From the NCBI GenBank assembly GCA_028280615.1, contig JANQLK010000016.1:434001-498000 (forward strand): a stretch of 64,000 nucleotides of DNA. Direction: 5' to 3'. This document shows positions 1 through 8,366 of the stretch, in pieces. A model generated the notes under the pieces. The model was not told the DNA's origin. It saw only the letters and a program-made list of their open reading frames with translations, and did no database searches. Each line of letters begins with the position of its first letter. Positions within the stretch are counted from its first letter, which is position 1. The position numbers were made by a program, and so were the translations under genes. The DNA is from Woeseiaceae bacterium (GTDB lineage: Bacteria; Pseudomonadota; Gammaproteobacteria; Steroidobacterales; Woeseiaceae).

Positions 1-1
1 G

Positions 2-103
2 CTGCCGATGTTTCCGACGATGACCGAACTCCAGCAGCAGACTGTCGTCGATGCCGTGGCGGATTGCCTTGGCGAAACCGGCCAGTCGGCCTCATCCCGT
101 TGA
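2..103 (+). CDS. C-terminal end of a DegT/DnrJ/EryC1-type aminotransferase (probable PseC), truncated by window edge
   Basis: An open frame enters from the left edge and ends at a TGA at 101-103. The visible 33 residues begin LPMFPTMTELQQQTVVDAV, which resembles the closing segment of PLP-dependent sugar aminotransferases of the DegT/DnrJ/EryC1 family (typically LPMYP.LT..Q...VV.A). PseI starts 28 bases downstream on the same strand. The expected partner in the pseudaminic-acid pathway is PseC, the UDP-4-keto sugar aminotransferase, but a LegC-type or other sugar aminotransferase would look the same in so short a piece. The active-site lysine lies outside the window. Confidence 0.6.
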   Translation: MPMFPTMTELQQQTVVDAVADCLGETGQSASSR

Positions 104-131
104 TGGCCGGCGGAAAACGGAAGCGAGAGTA

Positions 132-1220
132 ATGACCCAGGAGAAATCAGGCATCCGGATCGGCGATCGCACGATCGGCCTCGATGCCCGCCCCTACATA
201 ATCGCCGAGATGTCCGGCAATCACAATCAGTCACTCGACCGGGCGATCGCCATTGTCGACGCGGCGGCGGAGGCTGGCGCCGATGCAATCAAGCTGCAAA
301 CCTACAAACCCGAGACGATGACGCTCGACGTCGACAGCGACGGGTTCGTTATCGATGATCCCGAAAGTCTGTGGAGCGGGCGCAGGCTCTTCGACCTGTA
401 CGGGGAGGCGCACACGCCCTGGGATTGGCACGCGGATATCGCAGAGCGGGCGAAGAGCCATGGTCTGGCCTGCTTTAGTAGTCCGTTCGACGAAACGGCC
501 GTGGATTTTCTCGAGACGCTCGATTTTCCAGCCTACAAGATTGCATCGTTCGAGATGGTGGACCTGCCGCTGATCCGGCGCGTGGCGCAGACCGGCCGAC
601 CGATGATCGTCTCAACGGGTATGGCAACGCTGGAGGAAATCGACGATGCCGTGCGTACCGCGACCGAAGCGGGTTGCACGGACCTCGTTCTGCTGAAATG
701 CACGAGTACCTATCCGGCAACGCCCGACAACAGCAACGTGGTCACGATTCGGCACCTGCGCGAGATGTTCGACTGTGAGGTAGGCCTGTCCGATCATACG
801 ATGGGCGTCGGCTGCGCGATCGCGGCGGTCGCTCATGGAGCGACAGTCATCGAGAAGCATTTCACACTTCGCCGGGCAGACGGCGGGGTCGACTCGGCGT
901 TTTCACTCGAGCCGCACGAGCTTCGCTCGCTGGTCGTCGAATCCGAGCGCGCGTGGCAATCCCTGGGGCAGACGAGATACGGTCCAACCACGGCGGAAAA
1001 ACCGAGCCTCGTGTTCCGGCGCTCGGTATACGTCGCGAAAGACGCGAAGGCGGGCGATGTTTTGACCCGCGAGAATCTGCGCCTGGTTCGCCCTGGATTC
1101 GGACTCGCGCCAAAATACTACGACCTTCTGTTGGGTATGCGCCTGGCGGTCGATGCCAGCAAGGGTACACCCATGTCATGGTCGCTGGTCAAACCCGAGA
1201 ACGGACTTTCCGAGCCGTGA
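132..1220 (+). CDS. pseI: Pseudaminic acid synthase PseI (NeuB family)
   Basis: A 362-residue NeuB-family synthase that condenses a 2,4-diacetamido-trideoxy hexose with phosphoenolpyruvate to make pseudaminic acid. Near the N-terminus is the family signature IIAEMSGNHNQSLDRA, then AGADAIKLQTY, FSSPFDETAVDFL, and the SDHT and EKHFTL motifs of the TIM barrel. The stretch GGVDSAFSLEP is the form seen in PseI rather than in sialic-acid synthases. The last 60 or so residues form an antifreeze-like SAF domain. The ATG at 132 is preferred to the upstream in-frame ATG at 51, because the family begins here and GCGAGAG lies just before it. The end overlaps the next gene's GTG start, so the genes are translationally coupled. 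Confidence 0.88.
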   Translation: MTQEKSGIRIGDRTIGLDARPYIIAEMSGNHNQSLDRAIAIVDAAAEAGADAIKLQTYKPETMTLDVDSDGFVIDDPESLWSGRRLFDLYGEAHTPWDWHADIAERAKSHGLACFSSPFDETAVDFLETLDFPAYKIASFEMVDLPLIRRVAQTGRPMIVSTGMATLEEIDDAVRTATEAGCTDLVLLKCTSTYPATPDNSNVVTIRHLREMFDCEVGLSDHTMGVGCAIAAVAHGATVIEKHFTLRRADGGVDSAFSLEPHELRSLVVESERAWQSLGQTRYGPTTAEKPSLVFRRSVYVAKDAKAGDVLTRENLRLVRPGFGLAPKYYDLLLGMRLAVDASKGTPMSWSLVKPENGLSEP

Positions 1221-2665
1221 AACCCAACTTTCGTATCGTCACGATGGGTTACGGCCAACGTGTCCTTGAGCGCGTTTTTTTTCGCGTGGCTCAGGTGGAT
1301 GACAGCGACTACCAGTACGTCCTTCCGCCTGACTATGTGCCGGAGAACCTGCCAGAGGCGCTCCGCCGTGCCGACGTGCACTGCGTTCGCACGTCGCTAA
1401 GGGAGACGATGCCGGATCCGGATCCGGCCTACCTTGCCTCGCTCGAGAGGCCGGGCGTGCCGACGATACGCAATATCGTGCTGAGCGATCGCGTGGTCAG
1501 CAAGTTGGCTGAACACGACGCGCTCTCATACCTGACCTTTCTCGGCCGCAGATTCGCCGAGTTGTTCGAGCGCCTGGATCCGAGTGTAGTCGTCACCGGT
1601 ACTGACGGCGTGCATTCCTGTATGGCATTCGCGGTCGCGCGGTCGCTTGGCATTCCAATTTTCTCGATATTCTTTAGCGTAATACCCACAGGCATGATGT
1701 CGTTCGGAACCGGCGTGCTCCCCTCATCCCGGGTGGTCATCCGGGAGCAGACGCCTTCGGAATTGCGTCGTCTGGCAGTGGAGTCGCTGGAAGAGTTCGA
1801 GAGCGGTAAGACCAAGGCCTACGCCTACATACCTCCCAAGCCGCGCGGGCTCGAGAGACATGTACGAGAGTTGCCCAGGCGCCTCGGTAAAGTCGCCAGT
1901 ACGATCAAGCGAGGGCGCGACCGGGCGTATTGGCAATACACCGAGAAGAAGACGAGCCTTGGCGTCGTGAATGCGATTCGTTTCCTGAGGCAACGTCATC
2001 TGAACCGCAGGGCGCTCGGCGAGATGCAGCTGGAAACAAGTGTGCCATCAGACAAGTTTGTCGCATTTGGCTTTCACTTCCAACCCGAGTCGTCGATTGA
2101 CGTGTGGGCGCCTTTCTTTAGCGATCAGCAGTGGGTTGTGAACCTGTTATCCCGCTCGGTGCCTCCCGATGTGAACATTCTGGCCAAAGTGCACAAGAGC
2201 GACATATCGAGTCGAAGTCGGGCGCAGTTGCAATACCTGGTCTCATTGCCCGGCGTGCGTATCGTGGCGCCGCATGTCGACTCACGGGCATTAATCGAAC
2301 GCGCGAAACTCGTAGTTGCTATTCAGGGCACGGTAGGGCTCGAGGCAGCGTTGTTGGGCAAGCCGACCATCATGCTCGGCAGTTCACCCGTCTGCGAGTT
2401 TCCTAGCGTAAGCGAAGTCGGGACGCTCAGGGAATTGCCCACGCTCGTGCGGTCCAAACTGAACGAGGCGCAGCCAGAACGTGATGAGATCGTCGAAGCC
2501 TATATGCGCTTCCTTGCGCCGTATTTCAGTGCCAGCCACAATGTATGGTCGCGCTCGGTTAGCGACGCTCAGATTGACGGATACAGAGGCGCGTTCGCGG
2601 CGTTGCGTGAGTACGTGAACGAGGGCGCAAACGCCAGCACGGCAGAGGGCAGCTATGGCGGCTGA
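1217..2665 (+). CDS. Capsule-type surface polysaccharide glycosyltransferase-like protein
   Basis: A 482-residue cytoplasmic protein starting with GTG at 1217, overlapping the pseI stop (GTGA). The open frame extends further upstream, but only inside pseI. No membrane segment is seen. The C-terminal third contains VVAIQGTVGLEAALLGKPTIMLG, a motif typical of the nucleotide-sugar-binding half of capsule polysaccharide synthesis and Kdo-transferase-like GT-B enzymes (N/Q-GT.GLEAL..GKP). Sitting between pseI and an O-antigen-ligase-like gene, it probably transfers a sugar, possibly pseudaminic acid, to a surface glycan or to flagellin; that is inference. The start could also be the ATG at 1244. 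Specific donor and acceptor cannot be read from the sequence. Confidence 0.55.
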   Translation: MKPNFRIVTMGYGQRVLERVFFRVAQVDDSDYQYVLPPDYVPENLPEALRRADVHCVRTSLRETMPDPDPAYLASLERPGVPTIRNIVLSDRVVSKLAEHDALSYLTFLGRRFAELFERLDPSVVVTGTDGVHSCMAFAVARSLGIPIFSIFFSVIPTGMMSFGTGVLPSSRVVIREQTPSELRRLAVESLEEFESGKTKAYAYIPPKPRGLERHVRELPRRLGKVASTIKRGRDRAYWQYTEKKTSLGVVNAIRFLRQRHLNRRALGEMQLETSVPSDKFVAFGFHFQPESSIDVWAPFFSDQQWVVNLLSRSVPPDVNILAKVHKSDISSRSRAQLQYLVSLPGVRIVAPHVDSRALIERAKLVVAIQGTVGLEAALLGKPTIMLGSSPVCEFPSVSEVGTLRELPTLVRSKLNEAQPERDEIVEAYMRFLAPYFSASHNVWSRSVSDAQIDGYRGAFAALREYVNEGANASTAEGSYGG

Positions 2666-3959
2666 TCAACTAGACACTACGTCTGCAGAGACAGCGGTCG
2701 GAGAGCTGCCCAACGATGCTGGAGTGGTGTCGGCGCTCGAAAAAACAAACTCAGGGCTCCTCAATGTGGCGGGGTCTTTGCTTTCGGCTGCCGCCGCATT
2801 TTCACTCATGCTGCGCATGGGTTTCGTCGAAGTATTCAGTTCGATCTGGCTCACTGTCGCATTGATGGCCATACTGTTTCTGGCGACCGCTATCAGGCCA
2901 ACCTGGCGTTTTCCGAAAGAAGCGGCCTGCTACGCCGTATTCATACTCTACATGTTTACCCAGCTTCTTTGGACGCCTGATCCGCGGCTGGCGTTTAACA
3001 CGATCTCACCTGCGATCGCGTTCCTGCTCGCCCTTGTGCTGTTCTCGACGCTGGTGACCTCCTACCCTAAGCGTACGGTCATCAAGGGGGCGTTGTTCGG
3101 CGGCCTGGCTGGCGCCGTTCTATACACGGTTTCCAGCGGTTTTCCGCTGTCCTATCCGGAGGCATTTTCCTACAACGCTGTGGCGCTCGGCTACGTCTTT
3201 TGCCTGTTTCTTGTATTCGCGCTCGGCCTGATGATTCGCAGCCCAATCCTTCTGACTGGCCTCGCGATCGTCATCGTCGGACACATCTTCGCAACTACTT
3301 CGATCAAGGCGAATCTGGGGCTCGCAGTCGCTCTGCTCGTGTCTTTCGCCTTCTATTTTCGTTCGCTCGTTACGATTCTGTATCGCAACCTGGCCATCCT
3401 GGCCGCGATAGCGTTCTCGTTGGTCGCCGTAGTAGTGACTAACGCTTCGCTCATGCAGGTGATAGAGCGTGGAGCGTATCGTGTTTCCCTTGGTGTTGAG
3501 CTTCTGCTAGTTCGCGATGACATTGCGGGGTACGGAGGTTATAGCAAGCGCCGTGACTGGCTCGATCGCGGTATCGAAGGATGGTCCGAGAGCCCGGTGT
3601 TCGGGCACGGTGTTGAGGCATTTCGTAGTCGCTACGACATTACCTCACATTCAACACCGGTTGATCTGCTTTACAACTCCGGACTGATAGGCCTCTTGCT
3701 GTTCTATGGCGTCTTTGCATTCGCCTTGCGGCGTCTTGGCCGTGCGCGAAATGCCTACGATCGCCGGATCGAGGCTGTCTTTTTCGGAGCGATAACCTTC
3801 ATCGGCTTTGTGTCGCTGTCGGGTGTGTTCCATTACAACGCCTTCGTTGCGGCAATCCTCGGGATATCTGTTGGCTTGTTGTCTCGACCCGAGGGCGCTG
3901 CGGTTGATGTGTTTCCGAACGGTCTCGAATCGCCGGCACACGAAGTGGCAGGACCGTGA
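2655..3959 (+). CDS. O-antigen ligase/polymerase-like integral membrane protein (Wzy/WaaL family)
   Basis: A 434-residue polytopic membrane protein with about ten hydrophobic segments (for example around residues 35-75, 95-130, 145-160, 170-210, 220-265). A large polar loop at roughly residues 285-330 is followed by the VDLLYNSGLIGLLLFYGVF segment characteristic of the Wzy_C domain. Members polymerise or ligate lipid-linked O-units on the periplasmic face of the inner membrane. The start overlaps the preceding gene by 11 bases. Sequence alone does not separate a polymerase from an O-antigen or protein-glycan ligase. Its place inside the Pse cluster suggests that the pseudaminic-acid-containing unit is part of a repeated or transferred glycan. 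Confidence 0.72.
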   Translation: MAADQLDTTSAETAVGELPNDAGVVSALEKTNSGLLNVAGSLLSAAAAFSLMLRMGFVEVFSSIWLTVALMAILFLATAIRPTWRFPKEAACYAVFILYMFTQLLWTPDPRLAFNTISPAIAFLLALVLFSTLVTSYPKRTVIKGALFGGLAGAVLYTVSSGFPLSYPEAFSYNAVALGYVFCLFLVFALGLMIRSPILLTGLAIVIVGHIFATTSIKANLGLAVALLVSFAFYFRSLVTILYRNLAILAAIAFSLVAVVVTNASLMQVIERGAYRVSLGVELLLVRDDIAGYGGYSKRRDWLDRGIEGWSESPVFGHGVEAFRSRYDITSHSTPVDLLYNSGLIGLLLFYGVFAFALRRLGRARNAYDRRIEAVFFGAITFIGFVSLSGVFHYNAFVAAILGISVGLLSRPEGAAVDVFPNGLESPAHEVAGP

Positions 3960-4039
3960 GCCGGGCATCCGATTGTCCAAGTTGATGCCGGGCTGGCGGA
4001 CCTCGATGATCTGATAACCATGGTCGACCGGACAATCTG

Positions 4040-5530
4040 ATGTTGGCACTATTTCGCTGTGACGCATCGCCGAGCATGGGTACCGGCCACGTGATGCGCT
4101 GCATGACGGTTGCGCGAGAGTTGGCGTCCCGGGGTTGGACTTGTGATTTCGCAACCAGCTGCGACACGATCGACGCGGTGCCGTCGATTCTTGAGTTCAA
4201 TCGCGTGGACCCGCTTCGTGTCCTCGATGGCGAATCTGCCTACGACGTGGTCGTGATCGATGGCTATCATCTCGATCAGAGCGTCGAGCGCGCAATGCGT
4301 TCAATCGGCGATCGATGTGTCGTCTTTGACGACTTGCCCAATCGGGACCACGACTGCGACATGCTCGTAGACCAGACGCTCGGCAGAGACCCGCTCGAGT
4401 ACAAGGACCGCGTTCCCGATTACTGCAAGGTGCTTGCCGGAAGCTCATACGCGCTGCTTCGCCCGGAGTTTCACCGCTGGCGTTCGACCGCCATTGAGCG
4501 CCGCAGCAGCCGAGCCGGACGTATCGATCGGCTGCTTGTGTCGATGGGCGGCACCGATGCTGACAACGTTGCTGGCGCAATTCTTGAGGTACTTGCTGAT
4601 GTCGGCAGTCCGGCGGAGGTGGCTGTGCTGTCGAATTCGACAGCGGCGCACTTTGAGGAGCTCGTCGATCGCTGTCGTAGCCTGACGACGGCCGAGCAGA
4701 CGTTCAGTGTCGCCGCCGATGTTGCCGATATTGCTGAGGTCATGACACACGCAGATCTGGCGGTCGGTGCCGCGGGGACGACGAGCTGGGAGCGAGCGAC
4801 GCTCGGGCTGCCAAGTCTGCTAGTTTCGACGGCCAGCAACCAGATTGACGTTGCATCTGCGCTGCACGCGGCTGGGGCTGCCCGCAATCTCGGTCGGCTG
4901 GGCCCGGAGAGCCTCCGTGAGCTTGCGGTCGCACTGCGCGAAATGCTGGAGGTTCCTGAGCGCGTGAAGGCGATGAGCCGATCTGCGGTCGAGGTTTGTG
5001 ATGGCCGTGGTGTGCATCGTGTGATCCCGGAGATTGTCAGTGCAACAGTCGGCTCCATCGGGCTGCGCACGGCCGGTGTTGAAGATTCAGAGACACTTTT
5101 CGACTGGCAGCAGGGTCCCGGCGTTCGGCGCTACTCACGGAATCCTCGGGCTCCAACACGAACCGAGCACGATGCGTGGTTGAACGGAGTATTGAACGAT
5201 GCGGATCGGCAGCTGTACGTCGTCGTCCGGGATGAGGCGCCCGTAGGCATGCTGCGCCTAGATAGGCGACCGCGGAAGCAGGGCTCAGATCGTTCATTCG
5301 AGATCTCAATACTGGTCGACCCATCCGCATCCGGGCAAGGTGTGGCTTCAGCTGCGCTGCGCGCGGTTCGTAGGCTTGAGCCCAAGGCGGAGATCTGGGC
5401 GTTCGTGCTACCCGAGAACGAAGTCTCGCGGCGCTTGTTCCTTCGCGCAGGCTATGTTGGCGTAGATTCCGGGTGGTTCGTTCAGCGGATCGAGACCAGC
5501 TGCGCTGCGGGTGGCGGAGGGCAAGTATGA
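4040..5530 (+). CDS. pseG: PseG-PseH fusion: UDP-sugar hydrolase plus N-acetyltransferase of pseudaminic acid synthesis
   Basis: A 496-residue two-domain protein. Residues 1 to about 335 match PseG, the hydrolase that removes UDP from UDP-2,4-diacetamido-trideoxy-altropyranose: N-terminal FRCDASPSMGTGHVMRCMTVA with the catalytic His, and the UDP-binding AGTTSWERATLGLPSLL near residue 240. From about residue 338 (IGLRTAGVEDSETLFDWQ) to the end is a GNAT acetyltransferase of the PseH type, with the acetyl-CoA loop around DPSASGQGVASAAL. PseH acts before PseG in the pathway (N-acetylation at C4), so the fusion joins consecutive steps. An 80-base gap separates it from the preceding gene, and it overlaps the next one by ATGA. 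Both domains look complete. Confidence 0.85.
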   Translation: MLALFRCDASPSMGTGHVMRCMTVARELASRGWTCDFATSCDTIDAVPSILEFNRVDPLRVLDGESAYDVVVIDGYHLDQSVERAMRSIGDRCVVFDDLPNRDHDCDMLVDQTLGRDPLEYKDRVPDYCKVLAGSSYALLRPEFHRWRSTAIERRSSRAGRIDRLLVSMGGTDADNVAGAILEVLADVGSPAEVAVLSNSTAAHFEELVDRCRSLTTAEQTFSVAADVADIAEVMTHADLAVGAAGTTSWERATLGLPSLLVSTASNQIDVASALHAAGAARNLGRLGPESLRELAVALREMLEVPERVKAMSRSAVEVCDGRGVHRVIPEIVSATVGSIGLRTAGVEDSETLFDWQQGPGVRRYSRNPRAPTRTEHDAWLNGVLNDADRQLYVVVRDEAPVGMLRLDRRPRKQGSDRSFEISILVDPSASGQGVASAALRAVRRLEPKAEIWAFVLPENEVSRRLFLRAGYVGVDSGWFVQRIETSCAAGGGGQV

Positions 5531-6264
5531 AGACGGTGCTAATTGTCCAGGCGCGAATGGGTTCAACTCGTTTGCCCGGCAAGGTCATGCGCGAGATTTG
5601 CGGCACGCCGATGATCGGCCTGCTGCTCGATCGACTGGCGGGCGCGGAGTCCGTCGATCAGCTCCTGGTCGCAACATCGGGGGAGCCGGAAAACACTTCG
5701 CTAGTGGACTACGTGCGGAGTAGGAATATCGACGTATTCGTGGGCAGCGAGCTCGATGTGCTCGAGCGTTACTTTCTCGCGGCGAGCGAATACGGTGCCG
5801 ATATCGTCGTCCGCGTAACCGGCGATTGCCCGCTCGTCGATCCTCACATCGTTGACAGTGTCGTCGCATTGCTGAAGAAAAGCGGAAGCGACTACGTCGG
5901 CAACGTTGAACCGCCCAGCTATCCGCATGGTCTCGACGTTGAGGCGTGTACCATCTCGGCGCTGAGGCGTTCGCATGAAGAAGCTACAGACGCATCACTA
6001 CGGGAGCATGTCACGTTGTACATGCGCAGGTCGGATTCGTTTACAAAGGCAAATGTCGAACTCGATGAGGACCTGACCGCGTATCGCTGGACAGTGGACG
6101 AAGCCGTAGACCTGGAAGTTGTGCGGCAGATATTCGAGTACTTCGCACCCCGCAGGGACTTCTCCTGGCGCGAGGCGCTTGATATGGCTCGTGGTGAACA
6201 CCGGCCGACAGTTTCCAACAGCCACCTGAGGCGCAGCGACGGTGGGACAACGCCGGCCGGATAA
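5527..6264 (+). CDS. SpsF-type cytidylyltransferase, probable CMP-pseudaminic acid synthetase
   Basis: A 245-residue member of the SpsF/acylneuraminate cytidylyltransferase family. It opens with VLIVQARMGSTRLPGKVMREI, the CTP-binding motif, followed by VRVTGDCPLVDPHIVD with the metal-binding Asp, and ends with the RWTVDE segment. In a Pse locus the missing step after PseI and PseG is CMP activation (PseF), and this gene occupies that slot. It belongs to the SpsF branch rather than the canonical PseF branch, so the assignment is contextual. The ATG at 5527 overlaps the pseG stop; the frame also extends upstream to 5473 but only inside pseG. The 3' end faces the opposite-strand glycosyltransferase across 16 bases. 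Confidence 0.72.
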   Translation: MKTVLIVQARMGSTRLPGKVMREICGTPMIGLLLDRLAGAESVDQLLVATSGEPENTSLVDYVRSRNIDVFVGSELDVLERYFLAASEYGADIVVRVTGDCPLVDPHIVDSVVALLKKSGSDYVGNVEPPSYPHGLDVEACTISALRRSHEEATDASLREHVTLYMRRSDSFTKANVELDEDLTAYRWTVDEAVDLEVVRQIFEYFAPRRDFSWREALDMARGEHRPTVSNSHLRRSDGGTTPAG

Positions 6265-6280
6265 GAACTGCCCCGCAATT

Positions 6281-7411
6281 CTAAGTGTGCATCAGCTTGT
6301 TCCAGAGTGGCATGACCGCAGCCTGCGAGTACTTCTCGCGGACGCTGCGTGCGCGACGGCCCAAGTAGCGGCGCATCTCCGGATTCTCGATCAACCTGGC
6401 GATCGCGTCTGCCATCGCAGCCACGTCAGCCACCGGAACGAGAATTCCATCTACGCCATTCTCGACAATGCTGCTCGGGCCAGCGCAGGCAGTGCAGACT
6501 ATTGGCGCGCCCATGGCCATGCTCTCGAGCACAACATTGCCGAAGGCCTCGGATCGCGATGGCGAAACCACGATCCCCGCTCTTGCCATCCACGGCTCGA
6601 TTTCCGTCTGCTTGGCAACGAACCTGACCCTGGCCGATAGGCCGAGTGCCTGAGCCTGCTGCTCGAGCGCGGCGCGCTCCGGACCGTCACCGATGAGGAC
6701 CAGTGACCAGGTCCGGTGGCTGTCCGCAACTCGGGCGAAGGACTCGACCAGAAGATCGAATCCCTTGATCTTTTGCTGCCGGCCAATGCCGACGATCGTT
6801 TTTTCGCGCGGCGTATCAATGATCGGCATGGGCCGGATAGCGTTGGGAACGACCGCGACCTCCGTCCCACATTCGCCTGCCAGCCATTCCGCGGTGCCGG
6901 CGTTGAGCGCGGTAACCACGTCGGCGTAACGATACAGGCGTCGGCGCAAAAATCGCCAGTGGCCACCGAGCGCAAAGTGATTCGCCATTTCGGGGTGCCG
7001 GGCAGCAACATCGGGGCATCCTCGTTCGGAAACGACGACCCGCGACGAGAGGCCCAGCGCCGCGATGATCGTCAATATGTTAGGCACATCGATAAAGCTG
7101 ATGATCGTATCCGGCGCGATACGCTTGAAGGCGCCGCGAAGCTGCCGAACCCGGCTGTAGATGCCGGGTAGCTTCCCCAGGGCCGATGTCGGGACGTCGC
7201 CTGCATTCAGGTATTGCCTATCGACTCGATCCGAAAGCTGGTAGTAGTCGGCTACCTTCGCGCTCTTCAAGGTCAGCACTGTGATTCTCAACCCGGCGTC
7301 CGCCCAGTAATTGGCCATGTCCGAGACGACGCGTTCCGCACCACCGGCTTGCAGCGTGTCGGTCACAATGAGGATATTGGCAGGCCCGCTAGTCATCGAC
7401 GTCCGATTCAT
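6281..7411 (-). CDS. Glycosyltransferase, GT4 (group 1) family
   Basis: A 376-residue GT-B fold glycosyltransferase on the strand opposite to its neighbours. The N-terminus has the Gly-rich acceptor loop ILIVTDTLQAGGAERVV. The C-terminal half carries IVGIGRQQKIKGFDLLVESF and the diagnostic nucleotide-sugar motif SRSEAFGNVVLESMAMGAPIV (two Glu spaced as EX7E). Such enzymes are cytoplasmic, retaining, and build glycan repeats or lipid-linked sugars. An alternative start (MTSGPAN) lies five codons in. It interrupts an otherwise plus-strand locus, so it is separately transcribed from the gap at 7412-7745. Donor and acceptor are not predictable from the sequence. Confidence 0.82.
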   Translation of the reverse strand: MNRTSMTSGPANILIVTDTLQAGGAERVVSDMANYWADAGLRITVLTLKSAKVADYYQLSDRVDRQYLNAGDVPTSALGKLPGIYSRVRQLRGAFKRIAPDTIISFIDVPNILTIIAALGLSSRVVVSERGCPDVAARHPEMANHFALGGHWRFLRRRLYRYADVVTALNAGTAEWLAGECGTEVAVVPNAIRPMPIIDTPREKTIVGIGRQQKIKGFDLLVESFARVADSHRTWSLVLIGDGPERAALEQQAQALGLSARVRFVAKQTEIEPWMARAGIVVSPSRSEAFGNVVLESMAMGAPIVCTACAGPSSIVENGVDGILVPVADVAAMADAIARLIENPEMRRYLGRRARSVREKYSQAAVMPLWNKLMHT

Positions 7412-7745
7412 TGGTCAGCAGATGGCCACAGTAAGGTCGCAGCATGGCTGATATTCGATGGCAGGCGCTCAAGGTGGCGGGAGCGCTAAGGTAGAAGAAC
7501 CCCAGTCAAAACACAAGCTTAGAGGCGATGCTGATAATCGTTCCGATGCAGCCGTGCGACGGCGTCCCGTTCGGCGTTGTAATGCCGGGACAGAACGCGC
7601 GTGAGGTCTGCACAGGGATTTCGTTGTACGGACGATAGCGGAGAGAAGTGAGCGTTCTCTCCGTCGAAAATGGACATGCTAGTGAACTCCACGTGATTGT
7701 TGATCGACTGGCCGCTTTGGGCGGTGTCCGGTAGTGTTACGCGCT
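7412..7745. other. Intergenic region between divergent GT4 and phosphoglycosyl-transferase genes
   Basis: A 334-base gap that must hold the promoters of both flanking genes. I see no convincing sigma-70, sigma-54 or sigma-28 pair and no terminator. It does contain one short minus-strand open frame with a ribosome-binding site, listed separately at 7519-7677. Confidence 0.5.
7519..7677 (-). CDS. Small hypothetical ORF, 52 aa, possible remnant
   Basis: A minus-strand frame beginning MSIFDGENAHFSPLSSV and ending NDYQHRL. GGAG lies nine bases before its ATG, which is good spacing for a Shine-Dalgarno site. The C-terminal half is Arg- and His-rich and vaguely recalls the tail of a transferase, but I do not recognise a family. 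It could be a genuine small gene or a fragment of a gene otherwise lost from this glycan locus. At this base composition a frame of 52 codons is not by itself significant. Confidence 0.25.
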   Translation of the reverse strand: MSIFDGENAHFSPLSSVQRNPCADLTRVLSRHYNAERDAVARLHRNDYQHRL

Positions 7746-8366
7746 ATGCAGTCACACTCAGCCAAGCGGTGTCTCGACGTGATCCTGGCAATCTCCGGTC
7801 TTGTTTTGGCAGCGCCAGTCTTGCTGATTCTGGCCTTGCTCGTTCGTTGGCGCCTCGGTACGCCCATCATTTTTCGTCAGATGCGCCCCGGACTTGCGGG
7901 TCGGCCGTTTACCATTTACAAGTTCCGCACCATGATCAGTGCGGAGTGTTCTGATGGCGAAGAACGCCCGGATGGAGAACGGCTGACGCCGTTTGGACGC
8001 AGACTGCGTTCCACCAGCTTGGATGAGTTGCCGGAGCTCTTCAACGTTTTGAAGGGTGACATGAGCATTGTGGGACCGCGGCCGCTGCTGCTGGAATACA
8101 TGGATCGGTACAACGATTTTCAAGCGCGCCGTCACGAGGTCAAACCAGGCCTGACCGGCTGGGCTCAGATCAACGGTCGCAACGCAATTGACTGGCCGAA
8201 GCGTTTCGAACTCGACGTGTGGTATGTGGACAATTGGTCGCTATGGTTGGACCTTCGCATACTGGCGATGACGGCCATGAAAGTCCTCAGTCGGGAAGGC
8301 GTTAGTCAACCGGGGCGAGATACCGTGGATTATTTTCGTGGCAATGAGGAGGAAGGCCCGTCGTGA
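7746..8366 (+). CDS. Undecaprenyl-phosphate sugar phosphotransferase (monotopic phosphoglycosyl transferase, PglC/WcaJ-C type)
   Basis: A 206-residue bacterial sugar transferase of the short PglC type. It has an N-terminal re-entrant hydrophobic helix (RCLDVILAISGLVLAAPVLL), the KFRTM motif, a conserved region with DELPELFNVLKGDMSIVGPRP containing the catalytic Asp-Glu pair, and the family end signature KPGLTGWAQINGRN. It transfers a sugar-1-phosphate to undecaprenyl phosphate at the inner face of the inner membrane, starting glycan assembly. ATG at 7746 is preferred; an in-frame GTG at 7734 adds four residues. It overlaps the following formyltransferase by GTGA, so the two are coupled. The initiating sugar is unknown. 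Confidence 0.88.
   Translation: MQSHSAKRCLDVILAISGLVLAAPVLLILALLVRWRLGTPIIFRQMRPGLAGRPFTIYKFRTMISAECSDGEERPDGERLTPFGRRLRSTSLDELPELFNVLKGDMSIVGPRPLLLEYMDRYNDFQARRHEVKPGLTGWAQINGRNAIDWPKRFELDVWYVDNWSLWLDLRILAMTAMKVLSREGVSQPGRDTVDYFRGNEEEGPS

Noticed and set aside
953..1216. N-terminal extension of the capsule-type glycosyltransferase
   Set aside because: It lies wholly inside pseI in another frame; the GTG at 1217 overlapping the pseI stop is the natural start.
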